DNA of 64,000 bases from Pseudotabrizicola sediminis. GTDB taxonomy: Bacteria; Pseudomonadota; Alphaproteobacteria; Rhodobacterales; Rhodobacteraceae. The stretch is taken from the NCBI RefSeq assembly GCF_004745575.1, contig NZ_RPEM01000010.1, forward strand, positions 35,842 through 99,841, read 5' to 3'. Made by a program: the position numbers and the translations under genes. Each line of letters starts with the position of its first letter. Within the stretch, counting starts at the first letter, position 1. Shown one piece after another: positions 63,952 through 64,000 of this stretch. A model generated the notes under the pieces. It did no database searches. It worked only from the letters and a program-made list of their open reading frames with translations, and had not been told where the DNA came from.

Positions 63952-64000
63952 ATGAGCACTGGGGGCGGCGCAAATACGCGACAGGTCCAGATGGCCGTTC

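Overview
The window looks like a chromosomal (or large-replicon) segment of an alphaproteobacterium of the Rhodobacterales type. It is GC-rich, closely packed, and full of worn IS110, IS1182, IS3, IS5, IS481 and IS66 copies. Family assignments were made by reading protein motifs; no database search was possible.

Layout. 1-1.55 kb: backbone genes (the tail of an unknown gene, AlaX-type alanyl-tRNA editing hydrolase, a small conserved protein) and tRNA-Ser(GGA). 1.63-9.52 kb: a 7.9-kb island integrated in the tRNA 3' end. It is bounded by a 14-bp direct repeat and carries a tyrosine integrase, a compact protein with family-A polymerase palm motifs, a serine recombinase and an MmeI-like single-chain restriction-modification enzyme. 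9.5-14.5 kb: a second accessory stretch (SRAP/HMCES protein, Sel1 lipoprotein-like protein, XRE/HGG protein, zinc-ribbon protein, 5'-truncated DUF3987 gene) that ends abruptly in a broken ABC permease. 15.2-18.1 kb: SDR dehydrogenase and IS1182/IS110 debris. 18.3-22.4 kb: RND efflux adaptor and pump. 22.4-28.3 kb: pseudogene mosaic, DUF302 protein, M20 amidohydrolase, periplasmic rhodanese, FAD amine oxidase-like protein, D-2-hydroxyacid dehydrogenase. 28.4-32.6 kb: IS remnants, a BON-MscS channel and a decayed RTX/DUF4114 secreted protein.

32.6-49 kb is the most interesting region. Genes for a polymannuronate (alginate-like) exopolysaccharide (split AlgA as a cupin plus ManC, AlgD, AlgC, an AlgK-like Sel1 protein, Alg44, Alg8) surround an operon encoding two candidate haem nitric-oxide sensors (FIST/NosP-like and H-NOX), a 1319-residue hybrid histidine kinase and a LuxR-type response regulator. 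A 9-4-9 inverted repeat (CCCCTAYCC-N4-GGRTAGGGG) lies in front of the sensor operon and alg44, and degenerate copies lie in front of algD and between manC and algC. This suggests one regulon in which NO signalling controls the polymer.

49-53.8 kb is an insertion-sequence graveyard. 53.9-62.7 kb is a myo-inositol catabolic locus: a LacI regulator; two Gfo/Idh/MocA dehydrogenases and IolE on one strand; IolD, IolC, IolB and a class II aldolase on the other. A perfect 16-bp LacI-type palindrome lies in the divergent promoter region. The window closes with a UPF0303 fragment cut by a damaged IS3 copy, whose transposase carries an in-frame 39-bp palindromic insert.
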